NCBI RefSeq assembly: GCF_007827955.1
Contig: NZ_VITR01000010.1
Span: forward strand, 221,447 to 285,446
Reading direction: 5' to 3'
From: Nitrospirillum pindoramense
GTDB lineage: Bacteria; Pseudomonadota; Alphaproteobacteria; Azospirillales; Azospirillaceae
Length of the DNA stretch: 64,000 nt
Every line of letters begins with the position of its first letter. Position 1 is the stretch's first letter. Positions 7,801-16,984 of the stretch are shown in pieces. The notes beneath the pieces were generated by a model, which had not been told where the DNA came from, did not search any database, and saw only the letters and a program-made list of their open reading frames with translations. The position numbers and the translations under genes were made by a program.

Positions 7801-9150
7801 ATGCGACGTCTCCTGCCGCTTCTTCTTGGTATTGGCCTGATTTGCGCGACGGGGCGGGCGGCGGACATCGGGGAGGCGCCCCTCCCATCCGCCCAGGTCG
7901 CCGAGGTTGTGGCCGCCATCAGCCGGCTGCTGCACGACCACTATCCTCTGCCTGACATCGCGGCACGCTACGAAAGGGGCCTGGAACGCGGACTCAAGGC
8001 CGGTCGATTTGAGGGGAAGGGGCCCTGCGCCCTGGCGGAGACGCTGACCCGCGACCTGCGGACCGAACATGAGGATCGGCACCTGACCATCCGGTGCGGC
8101 GCCGGCCATGCCGATGACCGCGAGGTTGAAACGGGCCCTTACCACGGCATCGCCGCCGTGCAGGTTGACCCTGATCTGCCGGTCGCCACCATCCGCTCTC
8201 CCGGGCCCTGGGTCGCGAATGAGGATGGCTTCGCCAGCGCCGCCGCCGCCATGGCCCTGGCCGCGCGGTCGCATTACGTCATCATCGACGTGCGCGGCAA
8301 TGGCGGCGGCAATGGCGAGATCGGAGTGTTCCTGGCCACCTACTTCTTTCCGGTGGGACAGCAGCGCCTGCTGGTGCGGGGCGTCCACCGCGATCCGGCG
8401 CGGGAAGAGCAGGAATGGACCTACGGCTATGTTCCCGGACGGCGCCTAACCGACGCGAAGCTCTACATCCTGGTCGACGGCCATACCGGATCAGCGGCGG
8501 AGGGGTTCGCCTTCGGCCTGCAACGCGCCGGACGGGCCACCATCGTGGGCCAGACGACGGCGGGCGCCGGCATCGCCGGTCATTGGGAGGATCTGCCCGG
8601 CGGCCTGTCGCTATTCCTGCCCATCAAGCTGTTGCGGGCGCCGGATGGTAGCGCAGGCTGGGAAGGGGTGGGGGTGCGGCCCGACGTAGTGACGGAGCCA
8701 GGGCAGGAAATGACGACCGTTTACAACCTGATCCGCGCCGATTGGCCCACGGCGCGGGAGAATCCGGATTTCGTCCAGGTGATCACCCTGCCGCCGGAGC
8801 GCCGACCGTCCCCGGACACCACGGCCCCACCTTGGGACGCGGGCCAGCCGACCTTGCCCCAGGTGGAGCGCTGCCGGAGCATTTCGCCCGACCCGGAGGA
8901 CGACACCGTGCGGCTCATGACCAATGTCTGCAACCAGCCCATCCTCCTGGAGGAACGCCGCAGCGCCGCGCCGGCGTCTTTGCGCCTGATCACGCTGGAA
9001 AGTGGACAGAGCCTGGCCTCCAAGATCACGCCACCCGGCGGCTGGTGGATCATGGCGGTCTGTCCCCAGGGCTATCGCAGCGGCGTGCCGGTGACGGCGG
9101 AGAACATCGGCCCCATTTCACGCGGCGCCTATGCCTGCGTGAAGGAGTAG
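7801..9150 (+). CDS. Secreted S41 family peptidase
   Basis: 449 residues with a signal peptide (MRRLLPLLLGIGLICATGRA). The middle holds the S41/tail-specific protease core: VIIDVRGNGGGNGEIG, the catalytic-serine region VDGHTGSAAEGFAFGLQRAG and the oxyanion/lysine-side region VGQTTAGAGIAGHWEDLPGG, then a VGVRPDVV strand. No PDZ domain is visible between the N-terminal helical cap and the core, so it resembles the interphotoreceptor-retinoid-binding-protein-like S41 group rather than CtpA. After the core there is an extra C-terminal part of about 110 residues with three Cys that looks like a small separate domain. It likely cleaves or processes peptides in the periplasm; the substrate is unknown. 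Confidence 0.85.
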   Translation: MRRLLPLLLGIGLICATGRAADIGEAPLPSAQVAEVVAAISRLLHDHYPLPDIAARYERGLERGLKAGRFEGKGPCALAETLTRDLRTEHEDRHLTIRCGAGHADDREVETGPYHGIAAVQVDPDLPVATIRSPGPWVANEDGFASAAAAMALAARSHYVIIDVRGNGGGNGEIGVFLATYFFPVGQQRLLVRGVHRDPAREEQEWTYGYVPGRRLTDAKLYILVDGHTGSAAEGFAFGLQRAGRATIVGQTTAGAGIAGHWEDLPGGLSLFLPIKLLRAPDGSAGWEGVGVRPDVVTEPGQEMTTVYNLIRADWPTARENPDFVQVITLPPERRPSPDTTAPPWDAGQPTLPQVERCRSISPDPEDDTVRLMTNVCNQPILLEERRSAAPASLRLITLESGQSLASKITPPGGWWIMAVCPQGYRSGVPVTAENIGPISRGAYACVKE

Positions 9151-9241
9151 GTGCTTATAAAAGGTTACAGAGTGTTTCTGTGATTCCCTTTGAGGGTGAT
9201 GGTACCGTTGGACCGCGACAAAACGACAAGGGGTATGGTCT

Positions 9242-10114
9242 ATGCGCCGTTCAGTCCTTTCCATCCTGGCGCTGACTGCGGCCCTGGCCCTGCTGATGGC
9301 GCCGCAGGCGGGCAGGGCGGCGCAATGTACCCCCGTTCCCGGTGTCGACACCTTCCTGGACTCGGCCAAGACGTATTTCGTGGTGGGTGATCTCCACGGC
9401 ACGGCGGAAATTCCGGCCATGGTCGCCGATATCGCCTGCGCCGCCGCGGTCAAATTCCATAAGGTGGTGTTGGCCTTGGAGTTTCCCGTGACCAACGCGG
9501 AAGCGCTGAGCAATTTCAGCCGCCATCCTGAATCCCCGGCGGCGGCCTTGCCGTTTTTCGCGGCGGACCCCGGCGGCATGGCCGATGGCCGCAGCAGTGT
9601 GGCGATGGCACGGATGCTGGAGCATGTCCGCACCCTGGCTGGTCCCGACATCGCGGTGTCGTTCGTGCCTTTCCAACCGGTGCCGGCTTCCTCGGACCCG
9701 GGCCTTTATGAAAAGGCCATGGCCGTTGGGATCATCGCGGCGCACCAAGCCCATCCCGATGCCAAAATATTGATTTTTGTGGGAAGAACCCATGCTCGCA
9801 AGGCGCCCACGGACCGGAACGGCGCATTGCTTCCCATGGCGGCGACTCTCCCGGCAAGGGAAACCGTCAGTCTGGATGTCTCACCAACGGGCGGCAGCGC
9901 CTGGAACTGTCGCGGCACGTCCTTGACGTTGACCGATGTGAAATGCGGTCCCAACCCGCTGGGTGAAGCAGCGGACATTCCGCCCGCCGGCATCACGATG
10001 ATATCCGGCGCGGCTTATGATGGCACCCTATCCGTCGGCAAACCGTTCTCCGCTTCTCCACCCGTGGCCCCGCCGGCGTCATCACAGTCCGTTATCGGCC
10101 GGCAGGGCGGCTGA
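9242..10114 (+). CDS. Exported protein, possible ChaN/EreA-like hydrolase fold
   Basis: 290 residues with a clear signal peptide (MRRSVLSILALTAALALLMAPQAGRA). The segment TYFVVGDLHGTAEIPAMVADI followed by VVLALEFPVTNAEAL resembles the (G-D/E-x-H-G) plus (x-E-x) pattern of the ChaN/erythromycin-esterase/TraB-like superfamily. A later IFVGRTHARK segment would supply the second conserved His. The C-terminus is low-complexity Pro/Ser/Ala. The preceding S41 peptidase also encodes an exported protein and lies 91 nt upstream on the same strand. The superfamily call is from motif resemblance only; the enzymatic role is unknown. Confidence 0.5.
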   Translation: MRRSVLSILALTAALALLMAPQAGRAAQCTPVPGVDTFLDSAKTYFVVGDLHGTAEIPAMVADIACAAAVKFHKVVLALEFPVTNAEALSNFSRHPESPAAALPFFAADPGGMADGRSSVAMARMLEHVRTLAGPDIAVSFVPFQPVPASSDPGLYEKAMAVGIIAAHQAHPDAKILIFVGRTHARKAPTDRNGALLPMAATLPARETVSLDVSPTGGSAWNCRGTSLTLTDVKCGPNPLGEAADIPPAGITMISGAAYDGTLSVGKPFSASPPVAPPASSQSVIGRQGG

Positions 10115-10307
10115 CAATTCCAACTTGGGGAGGCTGACATTTTAACTTTGCGCCCACATATGAAAAGCCGATAAGATACGTTATGGAAAAATGATGCATT
10201 GATGGATGGCGTACCGGGGCGCTTGAACTGCGGTGGCCTGCGCCCTGGAACCACCTGCGCCTCCAAGCGATTGGACGCGCAAGGATGATTGCGACCAAGG
10301 AGCGGCC

Positions 10308-10820
10308 ATGCCCAGTGACATCACCCGATCGACCGTCCAAGGGACGCCGATCCACCTGACAACGGTGGAAGACGCCCCGGTTGAGGTGGTCCGTGCGCCC
10401 CTTTATCCCATGCTGGTGCCGTTTCCCAGCGCCTGCTTCATCGGCGCTTTTTTCACCGACCTGGCCTATTGGCGCACGGCGGAGATGATGTGGGCGGACT
10501 TCTCAGCCTGGCTGTTGTTCGCCGGCGCCGTCCTGGGCGGCATCGCCCTGATCGCGGGGCTGATCGATTTGGCCCAGCGCCGCTATCTCGTGATCCAGGC
10601 ACCCGCCTGGGCGCCAACCTGGCCGCATGTTCTGGGCAACCTGTTGGCGCTGGGCTTGGCCGTCCTGAATTGCTTCGTCCACAGCCGCGACGCCTGGACC
10701 TCGGTTGTGCCCCAGGGCCTGATCCTGTCAGCCCTGGCGCTGGTCGTGGTGCTGACCAGCAACTGGATCGGCTGGTCCGTGCTGGTGCAGCGGCGCCGTG
10801 TCGTGGAGGTGCGGTCATGA
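10308..10820 (+). CDS. DUF2231-type membrane protein
   Basis: 170 residues with four hydrophobic segments. The first (PLYPMLVPFPSACFIGAFFTDLAYWRT) carries the P-x-L-V-x-F-P and TD-x-x-Y features of DUF2231 proteins. The start is set at the ATG at 10308 because AAGGAG lies six nt upstream; the longer frame from 10233 has no such site. Its TGA overlaps the ATG of the next gene (ATGA at 10817-10820), so the two are translationally coupled. DUF2231 proteins often accompany PQQ- or haem-dependent dehydrogenases, which matches the neighbour. A role as membrane anchor or electron-transfer partner is inference. Confidence 0.8.
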   Translation: MPSDITRSTVQGTPIHLTTVEDAPVEVVRAPLYPMLVPFPSACFIGAFFTDLAYWRTAEMMWADFSAWLLFAGAVLGGIALIAGLIDLAQRRYLVIQAPAWAPTWPHVLGNLLALGLAVLNCFVHSRDAWTSVVPQGLILSALALVVVLTSNWIGWSVLVQRRRVVEVRS

Positions 10821-12142
10821 TCGCCCGCCGTCTTCGCCCCCTCATCCTGGCAGGTGCCGCCGCCTTCAGCCTTGCCGCCTGCGACGATGGCAGCAAAGGC
10901 ACCGATCCCAACGCCCAGGTCGGCGCCAACCCGACGCTGCCGAAACCGGAGCAATACCTGCTGCCCCCCCTGAAGGTGGCCAAGGTGGTGGATTGGAAGG
11001 ATGGCGAGAGGCCGGCCGTGGCCCAGGGCCTGAAAATCCAGGCGCTGGCCACCGGCCTGCACCATCCGCGGTCCCTCTACGTCCTGCCCAATGGTGACGT
11101 GCTGGTGGTGGAATCGGTGGCGCCGGAAAGTGAGCCGGTCAAGCGGCCCAAGGACCTGATCATGCATTGGGTGGAGTCCATGGCCACGTCCGGCGGCGAA
11201 ACCAAGGACAGCAACCGCATCACCCTGCTGCGCGACGCCGATGGCGACGGCGTGCCGGAAACGCGCACCGTTTTCCTGGACCATCTCAATTCCCCCTTCG
11301 GCGTCGCCCTGGTTGGCGGGGATCTCTATGTCGCCGACACCGACGCCATCCTGCGCTATCCCTATACCGAGGGTGAAACGCGGATGACGGCGGAAGGCAC
11401 CCCCCTGACGCCCCTGCCCGGCGGCCCCATCGACCATCATTGGACCAAGAGCCTGCTGGCCAGCCAGGACGGCACCCGGCTTTATGTCGGCGTCGGGTCC
11501 AACAGCAACATCACCGAAAACGGACTGGAGGCGGAAAAGAACCGCGCCGCCATCTGGGAGGTGGACCGCGCCACCGGCCGATGGCGCATCTATGCCGATG
11601 GCCTGCGCAACCCCAACGGCCTCAGCTGGGAACCGCAGACCGGCACGCTGTGGGCGGTGGTGAACGAGCGTGACGAACTGGGCCCCAACCTGGTGCCGGA
11701 CTACATGACCTCGGTGAAGGACGGGGGCTTTTATGGCTGGCCCTACAGCTATTACGGCCAGCATGTGGACCCCCGGGTGAAACCGCAACGCCCCGACCTG
11801 GTCGCCCGCGCCATCGTGCCGGACTATGCCCTAAGCACCCACGTCGCCCCGCTGGGCATGGCCTTCTCCACCGGCACCAGCCTGCCCAGCACCTACCAGG
11901 GCGGTGCCTTCGTCGGTGAACATGGTAGTTGGAATAGAAATATTCCAAATGGTTACAAGGTGATCTTCATACCATTCAGCAACGGACAGCCGAATGGCCA
12001 ACCGATGGACGTGGTCACCGGATTCCTGGATGCGGAGGGCCATGCCCATGGGCGTCCGGTGGGCTTGGCCATCGACAAGACCGGGGCCCTGCTGATCGCC
12101 GATGACGTGGGCAACACCGTCTGGCGCGTGACCGCCCAATAG
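10817..12142 (+). CDS. Sorbosone-dehydrogenase-like PQQ-type sugar dehydrogenase, lipoprotein
   Basis: About 441 residues. The N-terminus is a lipoprotein signal (LILAGAAAFSLAAC), placing the protein on the periplasmic side of a membrane. The body is a six-bladed propeller of the soluble glucose/sorbosone dehydrogenase type: GLHHPRSLYVLPNGDVLVVES, LNSPFGVALVGGDLYVADTDAILRYPY, YADGLRNPNGLSWEPQTGTLWAVVNERDELGPNLVPDYMTSV, DGGFYGWPYSYYGQ and the C-terminal FVGEHGSWNRNIPNGYKV. The start is the ATG overlapping the DUF2231 stop; the frame runs further upstream but only inside that gene. It probably oxidises sugars or related alcohols with PQQ, passing electrons to the respiratory chain. The substrate cannot be told. 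Confidence 0.85.
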   Translation: MIARRLRPLILAGAAAFSLAACDDGSKGTDPNAQVGANPTLPKPEQYLLPPLKVAKVVDWKDGERPAVAQGLKIQALATGLHHPRSLYVLPNGDVLVVESVAPESEPVKRPKDLIMHWVESMATSGGETKDSNRITLLRDADGDGVPETRTVFLDHLNSPFGVALVGGDLYVADTDAILRYPYTEGETRMTAEGTPLTPLPGGPIDHHWTKSLLASQDGTRLYVGVGSNSNITENGLEAEKNRAAIWEVDRATGRWRIYADGLRNPNGLSWEPQTGTLWAVVNERDELGPNLVPDYMTSVKDGGFYGWPYSYYGQHVDPRVKPQRPDLVARAIVPDYALSTHVAPLGMAFSTGTSLPSTYQGGAFVGEHGSWNRNIPNGYKVIFIPFSNGQPNGQPMDVVTGFLDAEGHAHGRPVGLAIDKTGALLIADDVGNTVWRVTAQ

Positions 12143-12147
12143 GCCCG

Positions 12148-12197
12148 AAATGAGAAAAAGAGGGGGGCCGGCAGCGGATGAAACCGGCCCCCCTTCC
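12148..12197 (-). terminator. Bidirectional terminator between convergent genes
   Basis: GGGGGGCCGG (12162-12171) and CCGGCCCCCC (12184-12193) form a perfect ten-pair stem with a 12-base loop. On the minus strand it is followed by a T-rich run (TCTTTTTCTC), which suits termination of the TonB receptor transcript. The plus-strand side has only TT, but the stem may still serve the dehydrogenase gene. Confidence 0.7.
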
Positions 12198-12246
12198 AGC
12201 GGGAGGATTATCGCGTCGCCCGTTGGAACTCATGAACTTCAATGCC

Positions 12247-14664
12247 TTAAAACGAAACCTTCACACCGCCGTAGAAGGTGCGCGGCGCGCCCAGGGTCAG
12301 GGTGCGCGCATCGCTCAGCTGCCGACCCAGCACGTCGCTGGCGCCGCTCAGCTCAAAATAGGTGCCATAGCTGGCATAGCGTCGGTCGAACAGGTTGTTG
12401 ATGCCGCCGAACACCTGGATGTCCGGCAGGATTTGATAGGACGTGCGCAAATCCATGGTCCAATAGGGCGTCAGCGGCGCGTTCTGGTTGGCGTCGTCAC
12501 CCACCAGGTACTGGCTGCCGTAGTACTGCACGGCGGCGCCCACGGTCCATTCCTGGGTCACCAGCACATCGCCGCCCAGCTTCACCTGGTGGCGGGGTAT
12601 GGCCGGAATGCGATCGCCGCTATGGACGGTGATGGTGCCATTGTCATCCGCTGACGGGTTGTTGGCCGAGGCCAGCACGCCGTCGAACTGATAGGTCGCA
12701 TCCACGAAGCTGTAGTTCAGGTAAACCTGCCAGCGTTCGCTGGCGAAGGTCAGGCCGGCATCGACACCTTGCCGGCGGGTGGACGGCACGTTGGTGTAAT
12801 AGCCACGGCCCTGGATGCTGCTGGCCAGCGCCACGATGTCGTTGTCGCTGTCGGTGCGGAACAGCCCCACGGTCCAATCCAGGCGCCCATTGGCCACGCC
12901 CTGGGTGCCCCGCACGCCGGCCTCATAGGTGTTGGCCACCACCTGGCGCAGCGGCGGATCGGCCACCAGGGAATTTTCCAGCAGGCAGGGGCGCAGCGGG
13001 TCGGCGCAGTCCAGTTCCAGCGGCGTGGGCGCGCGGTTGGACTGGGAATAACCGCCATAGACACTGAACCCGCCGCCCAACTGATAGGTCAGGCCGGCTT
13101 GGGGATTCCAATGGGTGTAGCGGTGATCACCGTTCAGCTCGGGAGCGGCGCCGCTGCGGTCGCGGGTGCTGATGTCGGCCACGTTGAGGCGCAGACCGGC
13201 GGTCAGCGACAGGGCCGGCGTCAGGTCCAGCGTGTCGGTGACATAGGCGCCGTAATAGTCGGTGGTGCCGGACAGCCAGACGGGGGCATAGCCCAGGTTG
13301 CCCAGGGTGCGGATGATCAGGCCGGCGCCGGCGATGTCATCCGCCGCGTCGCCCTGGGTGGTGACCGACAGGTCGGGGTTGATCACCCCCAGGGTGCTGG
13401 TGGCGGTGAAGCGGATATCACTGTGGTCGATGCTGCCGCCCGCGGCGAAGCGGTTGGGCAGCCCCATCAAGGGCCGGTCGCTGGTCAGTTGCAGCGACCC
13501 ACCGACCGAGGTGGTGTCCGTGGAGGTGCGGTCGAGGGTGCCGTAATTGGCGTCGCCATCATAGGCGAAGGTGTGTCCGGCCAAGTCGGTGATGACGAAC
13601 TGATTGCGGAACGCCGTGGTCTTGCCCCCCGCCGGCGTGCCGAACGCGTCATCCTCCAGGCACAATTGACCACCGTAGGAGGAGCGGCGGCTGCAGCCTT
13701 CGAAATTGCCGTCGTTGCCATCCACATGCTTCTGACCCAAATGGCGGCCATAGACATTGCCCTGTATGGACCAGCCGGGGGCCACGTCGGCCTTGCCGTT
13801 CAAGGCCAGCATGCCGCTGTCGTTCTTGGTGGTCTGCGGCCAAGTGTAGACCGATGTCTGGTCCGCCTGGATCATTTCCAGCGGCGTGGGGCCGACGACG
13901 CCCAGGCTGGACCGCGCGGCGGCGGCGACCAGATGCACCTCCGCCACGTCGCTGCGCCAGCCGGCGTCGGCGTAGAAGCGCTCCACATCCGAGGCGGACT
14001 GCTTGCGCCAACCATCGTCGCGCGTCGCTTCCGCCGCCATGTAGAGCCCGAAATTGCCGGACTGCCATCCGAACTCCGCGGAGCCCTGGGCACGGCCGTT
14101 GCTGCCGCCCAGCAGCTCGGCGCTGCCGCCCTGGACGGTGAAGCCGTTCTTCATCTCCAGGGTCACCGCCCCGCCCAGGGCGTTCAAGCCGTAAGCCGGG
14201 TTGTTGGTGGCCAGCGTCAGGCGGTTGATCGCCACCTCCGGCGCCAGATCCCAGTTCACGGTGTCGCCGAAGGCCTCGTTCAGGCGCACACCGTTCTGAT
14301 AGACGGCGATGCCCTGGGGCGTCCCCTGAAGGGGGGAGACGGTGAAGCCGTGATAGTGGATGTCCTGGAACAGGGCGTTGCCCTGCGTGTCCGACAGCGC
14401 CAGCCCGGGCACCCGCTGGGCCATGCCGTCCAGGATGGAGACGGAATGGATGCGGGCCAGATCGTCCGCCGACAGGGTGGCGGCCGCCGCCGGCACCTTG
14501 TCCAGCGGCACGTTGGCCCCCGGCAGGGGCGTCACGCCGATGACGATGATGTCGCTGAGCGTGGGTGGCGCGCCGTCGGGCGCTGGATCGGCCTCAGCCG
14601 CCAAGGCAAGGGTGGAACAGGTGGCGCACAGCAGGGCCAGCAGACCGGCCGGGACGTTTTTCAT
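12247..14664 (-). CDS. TonB-dependent outer-membrane receptor
   Basis: About 805 residues. A signal peptide (NVPAGLLALLCATCSTLALAAEA) precedes a plug domain with SILDGMAQRVPGLALSD, YQNGVRLNEAFGDTVNWD and PAYGLNALGGAVTLEMKNGF. The remainder is a beta-barrel rich in Gly, Tyr and Asn with alternating hydrophobic strands, and it ends in GGVKVSF with the terminal Phe needed for BAM-dependent insertion. The start is the ATG at 14664; a GTG at 14676 would add four residues. It is divergent from a histidine kinase/response regulator pair and convergent with a PQQ-type dehydrogenase. The ligand is unknown; no FecR/FecI-type regulator is linked. Confidence 0.93.
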   Translation of the reverse strand: MKNVPAGLLALLCATCSTLALAAEADPAPDGAPPTLSDIIVIGVTPLPGANVPLDKVPAAAATLSADDLARIHSVSILDGMAQRVPGLALSDTQGNALFQDIHYHGFTVSPLQGTPQGIAVYQNGVRLNEAFGDTVNWDLAPEVAINRLTLATNNPAYGLNALGGAVTLEMKNGFTVQGGSAELLGGSNGRAQGSAEFGWQSGNFGLYMAAEATRDDGWRKQSASDVERFYADAGWRSDVAEVHLVAAAARSSLGVVGPTPLEMIQADQTSVYTWPQTTKNDSGMLALNGKADVAPGWSIQGNVYGRHLGQKHVDGNDGNFEGCSRRSSYGGQLCLEDDAFGTPAGGKTTAFRNQFVITDLAGHTFAYDGDANYGTLDRTSTDTTSVGGSLQLTSDRPLMGLPNRFAAGGSIDHSDIRFTATSTLGVINPDLSVTTQGDAADDIAGAGLIIRTLGNLGYAPVWLSGTTDYYGAYVTDTLDLTPALSLTAGLRLNVADISTRDRSGAAPELNGDHRYTHWNPQAGLTYQLGGGFSVYGGYSQSNRAPTPLELDCADPLRPCLLENSLVADPPLRQVVANTYEAGVRGTQGVANGRLDWTVGLFRTDSDNDIVALASSIQGRGYYTNVPSTRRQGVDAGLTFASERWQVYLNYSFVDATYQFDGVLASANNPSADDNGTITVHSGDRIPAIPRHQVKLGGDVLVTQEWTVGAAVQYYGSQYLVGDDANQNAPLTPYWTMDLRTSYQILPDIQVFGGINNLFDRRYASYGTYFELSGASDVLGRQLSDARTLTLGAPRTFYGGVKVSF

Positions 14665-14875
14665 TATGGGGCGCACCGGAAGGATGGAGCTGATGAAAGG
14701 CTAGTCGCAAGTATCCGGCCCGGCCATAGGCCCCCTTCCCGATTTTCCCGGGAAAAATTCCCGATATCGCGGCGACTGTTGCATGAGAGCGGCAAGCGCC
14801 TGTTAGATAGGGTTGGGAGGCGCCGTCCAACGCTGGGCGGCGACATCATCACGGGACCGCTGGGGAACCAACCTC

Positions 14876-16270
14876 ATGTCGCTACGCATCCGCCTGGTCC
14901 TGAGCATCGCCCTGCTGTTGCTGGTCAGCCTGGCCACCGGGGCCACCGCCGCATGGCTGCGGGCCGAACATTCCGTGCGCACGGAGATGGAGGCCGCCTT
15001 GTCCGTGGGGCAGCACACGGTGGGCAGCGCGCTGGCCCATCTGGCCGGCCGCGCGGCACCGGCGGACCGCAGTGATGAGGAGGTCACCGCCCTGCTGACC
15101 CGCCTGGTCGGTGCCTTCAACGGCGACCGCCATCTCAAGGTCAGCCTGCACCAGCCCGGGGCGGGCCTGATCGCCTCCTCCTCCCTGGCCGTGCCGGACC
15201 ACCCCGCCCCCGCCTGGTTCGTGGCCTCGCTGGACGTGCCGCAATTGAGCGCCGAGGTGCCCTTGCCCGGCTTTTCCGGCCAAGGCCTGTGGCTGCGCCT
15301 GGAAACCGACCCAGCGGGCGAGGTGTCGGAGGTGTGGGGGGAACTGGGCGACGACGCCGTGATGATGGTGCTGTTCAGCGCGCTGGCCCTGCCCATGGTC
15401 TACTGGACCCTGGGACGGGCGCTGCGCTCCGTCGACCGCCTGTCCAAGGCCTTCGCGCATGTGGCCCAGGACGCCAGCGCGGAAGCGGCGCGGCCGGTGG
15501 CGGAGGCTGGTCCGCCGGAGTTGCGCCGCCTGGCGGAGGGCTTCAACCGCATGATCGAGCGCCTGGCGGCGGCGGAGGCGCGCAATCGCCGCCTGCACGA
15601 GCAATTGCAGACCATCCAGGAGGAGGAGCGCGCGGACCTCGCCCGCGACCTGCATGACGAGGTTGGGCCCTATCTCTTCGCCATCAACGTCGACGTCACC
15701 GGCCTGCTGGCCGCGGCGGAGCGGGCGGGCGACCCGGTCATGCGGGACCAGGCCCGTTCAGCCCGCGAGGCGGTGGCCCATGTGCAGCAGGAGGTGAAGG
15801 CCATCCTTGGCCGCCTGCGTCCGCCGGGCCTGAGCGACCTTGGCTTGGGCGCCGCGCTGGAAAACCTGGCGGCGTTCTGGCGCGCCCGGCGGCCCGATGT
15901 CGCCATCACCGTGGCCGTAACGCCTGGCCTGCACCTGGGCGAGGCCGGCGACACCGCCATCTATCGCATCGTGCAGGAAAGCCTGAGCAACGCCATCCGT
16001 CACGGGCGGCCCCGGGACATCACCGTCACCGTCGCCCCCCGCGTCGATGGCCTCACCGTCGAGATCGTGGATGACGGCGAGGGTCTGCCCGCCGACTCCC
16101 CGTCTCACTCCAGCGGCACCGGCTATGGCTTGCGCGGCATGGCCGAGCGGGTGGCCGTGCTGGACGGCACGCTGGAGGTGGGCAACCGGCCGGAAGGCGG
16201 CGTGCGGGTTCGCGCCCTGCTGCCCTTGGCTGCTGGGCATACCACCCTGTCGGCCCGCGAGGCCGCCTGA
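14876..16270 (+). CDS. NarL-type (HisKA_3) sensor histidine kinase
   Basis: About 464 residues. Layout: membrane helix 1 (SIALLLLVSLATGATAAW), a periplasmic sensor of about 130 residues, membrane helix 2 (MMVLFSALALPMVYWTLGRAL), a HAMP linker and short coiled coil, then the HisKA_3 dimerisation box ERADLARDLHDEVGPYLFAINVDV with the phosphorylated His. The HATPase segment follows (IYRIVQESLSNAIRHG, EIVDDGEGLP, GTGYGLRGMAERV). This is the NarX/UhpB/DegS class. The start at the ATG 14876 follows GGGGAACC; the frame is open further upstream without support. The cognate regulator lies 26 nt downstream. The divergent TonB receptor is the most likely target or co-regulated gene. Confidence 0.93.
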   Translation: MSLRIRLVLSIALLLLVSLATGATAAWLRAEHSVRTEMEAALSVGQHTVGSALAHLAGRAAPADRSDEEVTALLTRLVGAFNGDRHLKVSLHQPGAGLIASSSLAVPDHPAPAWFVASLDVPQLSAEVPLPGFSGQGLWLRLETDPAGEVSEVWGELGDDAVMMVLFSALALPMVYWTLGRALRSVDRLSKAFAHVAQDASAEAARPVAEAGPPELRRLAEGFNRMIERLAAAEARNRRLHEQLQTIQEEERADLARDLHDEVGPYLFAINVDVTGLLAAAERAGDPVMRDQARSAREAVAHVQQEVKAILGRLRPPGLSDLGLGAALENLAAFWRARRPDVAITVAVTPGLHLGEAGDTAIYRIVQESLSNAIRHGRPRDITVTVAPRVDGLTVEIVDDGEGLPADSPSHSSGTGYGLRGMAERVAVLDGTLEVGNRPEGGVRVRALLPLAAGHTTLSAREAA

Positions 16271-16296
16271 ATGACCCTGACTGCGGAAGCCTTGGC

Positions 16297-16914
16297 ATGA
16301 AACTGCTCCTGGTCGATGACCACGCCATCGTGCGCTCCGGTCTCAAGCGGCTGCTAGCCCCCCTGCCCGGCGCCATGATAGCGGAGGCCGCCACCGGCCG
16401 GGACGCCCTGGTGCGCTACCGGGAGGACCGGCCGGACATCGTGCTGCTGGACCTCAACCTGCCCGGCGTGGGCGGGCTGGAGCTGCTGCAGCGCCTGTTG
16501 ATCGAGGACCCGTCGGCCTGCGTCCTGGTCTTCAGCATGCATGCGGAGGCGCTCTACGCCTCCCGCGCGCTGGCGGCCGGTGCCAAGGGCTATATGAGCA
16601 AGAACGCCGATCCCGACGAACTGCTGGCCGCCATCCGCCGGCTGGGCGAAGGTGGGCGCTATGTGGAGAACGAGATCGCCCAGGAACTGGCGGTGCATGG
16701 CATGGCCGCCGGCAACCCCACCCAGCGCCTGACGGAACGGGACCTGGAAATCCTACGCCTGTTGGGCGAGGGCCGGGCGCTGGCGGAAATCGCCACCGAG
16801 CTGGGGGTGGGCTACAAGACCATCGCCAACACCTGCACCGCCATCAAGGCCAAGCTGGGCGTCGCCCGCACCGCCGACCTGATCCGCCTGTCCATCGAGA
16901 TGGGGGTGAGCTGA
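16297..16914 (+). CDS. NarL/FixJ family response regulator
   Basis: 205 residues. The N-terminal receiver domain has the acidic pair (LLLVDDHAIVR), the phosphoacceptor Asp in DIVLLDLNLPGVGG, the switch Ser in LVFSMHAEALYA and the conserved Lys in GAKGYMSKN. The C-terminal LuxR-type helix-turn-helix is RLTERDLEILRLLGEGRALAEIATELGVGYKTIANTCTAIKAKLGV. It follows the histidine kinase by 26 nt on the same strand, so the pair forms a two-component system. The sequence between the domains is short, as usual. Its regulon is not visible, though the divergent TonB receptor promoter is the nearest candidate. Confidence 0.95.
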   Translation: MKLLLVDDHAIVRSGLKRLLAPLPGAMIAEAATGRDALVRYREDRPDIVLLDLNLPGVGGLELLQRLLIEDPSACVLVFSMHAEALYASRALAAGAKGYMSKNADPDELLAAIRRLGEGGRYVENEIAQELAVHGMAAGNPTQRLTERDLEILRLLGEGRALAEIATELGVGYKTIANTCTAIKAKLGVARTADLIRLSIEMGVS

Positions 16915-16984
16915 ACGCCCCCTCCGTGCGTATCCTGCCATGACAGCCGGCGTGATGGAGGCCGGTATGATGGAGGAAAGCACG

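Noticed and set aside
10469..10816. Upstream extension of the sugar dehydrogenase frame
   Set aside because: The extra residues lie inside the DUF2231 gene in another frame, and the lipoprotein signal begins at 10817.
12769..15075. A 768-codon rightward frame opposite the TonB receptor
   Set aside because: The minus strand encodes a full TonB receptor with signal peptide and terminal Phe. The plus frame also crosses into the histidine kinase start region.
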